From Dicaeum eximium (Eukaryota; Chordata; Aves; Passeriformes; Dicaeidae): DNA of 64,000 bases. How positions within the stretch are numbered: the first letter of the stretch is position 1; every line of letters begins with the position of its first letter. A model generated the notes under the pieces. That model was not told the origin of the DNA and did no database searches. It worked only from the letters and a program-made list of their open reading frames with translations. The translations under genes and the position numbers were made by a program. The stretch is from the NCBI GenBank assembly GCA_013396995.1, contig VWZP01006690.1, positions 553,689 through 617,688 on the forward strand, in the 5' to 3' direction. Below are positions 63,601-64,000 of this stretch, one piece after another.

Positions 63601-64000
63601 AGAAGGAGCAATGCTGACTTTATGGCCTCAAGCTGTTTTCACATAAGGAAGAAGTACAGGCCATCTGAAATCCTCCAGCCTCACATTACAGATTCAGGTA
63701 AAACCTTCCCTACACCCACCTTCATGAGCTTTCCAGGATGACTTTGCTTTCTGTTAGACTTTGACAGTGTTATTTTCATTAGGCTTCTATTTTAACAGAC
63801 AGAACTTGCACAGTGTTCAAATTCTGATGAGGTTTGAGCCAGAAGGAAATAAAACTTTTCTCATGCAAAGAAGGATCCAAAATAAAAGTAGTTAAAACAA
63901 GTAAAAGGCAGCTGATAGCCCTACAGGAGGGAGTTGTTAAGTGAGTTCAGAGTGGTTTTAAGAAGCTGCTATTTTTTGCAGTGTTTGTGAAAGCACTTCT
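60626..64000. other. Region downstream of LITAF (possible distal 3' UTR, then intergenic)
   Basis: No coding gene is recognised to the end of the window. Alternative LITAF polyA signals lie up to 61956. Apart from the CR1 at 61628-61866 I see only unremarkable AT-rich DNA. Confidence 0.6.
61628..61866 (-). mobile_element. CR1 retroposon fragment
   Basis: Reverse-oriented, truncated CR1 3' region. On + it reads ATCACAGAATCC, AGGACTTTGAGATCATGGTG, TCCAACCTGTGTCC, CACCATCTCCCTGGGCAGCC and AATCTTCCTGATATCCAACC. It is moderately diverged and non-coding. If distal LITAF polyA sites are used, it would be part of the LITAF 3' UTR. Confidence 0.9.

Noticed and set aside
1..64000. CRISPR arrays, operons, ribosome binding sites, phage or plasmid functions
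   Set aside because: The window has spliced genes, CpG islands and CR1 elements of a vertebrate; no regularly spaced repeats or bacterial gene layout are present.

Overview
The window is vertebrate nuclear DNA, most likely from a bird. Three reverse-oriented CR1 retroposon fragments (about 14.9, 54.2 and 61.6 kb), avian-type LTR fragments, short intergenic distances and GC-rich promoter islands in AT-rich DNA all point that way. The species cannot be told from the sequence. Exons were read by eye from splice signals, reading-frame continuity and family recognition; nothing was searched in a database.

Layout: (1) 1-6.3 kb holds the last four coding exons of TXNDC11 on the + strand (thioredoxin-like WCGFC motif, then a long coiled coil). 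(2) 6.24-14.8 kb is SNN (stannin) on the - strand: a roughly 2.3 kb 3' UTR, a single coding exon at 8527-8790, a 5.8 kb intron, and a CpG-island promoter with a short non-coding first exon near 14.71 kb. TXNDC11 and SNN are tail to tail and their 3' ends probably overlap by a few tens of bases. (3) 15.5-54.9 kb is a gene-poor spacer in which I recognise no coding gene. (4) 54.9-60.6 kb is LITAF on the + strand: a CpG-island promoter and non-coding exon 1 ending at 55348, then three coding exons at 59361-60489 giving a 147-residue protein. (5) 60.6-64 kb is downstream sequence with one CR1. The order TXNDC11-SNN-LITAF with alternating strands matches the block known from human 16p13.13.

The genes are not an operon. 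TXNDC11 acts in ER folding and quality control, SNN is a small membrane protein, and LITAF acts in late-endosome sorting and inflammatory signalling.

The most notable structure is at 50238-51102. A 147-bp stretch occurs twice without visible difference, separated by a single N and about 570 bp containing a retroviral-type LTR. The arrangement is best explained as an assembly join of an empty allele and an LTR-element-bearing allele of one locus, i.e. a recent, probably polymorphic insertion with a 6-bp target duplication GTAACC. Two long perfect palindromes (22 bp in the SNN 3' UTR, 26 bp in the spacer) also stand out. I did not find a convincing wholly new biological system.
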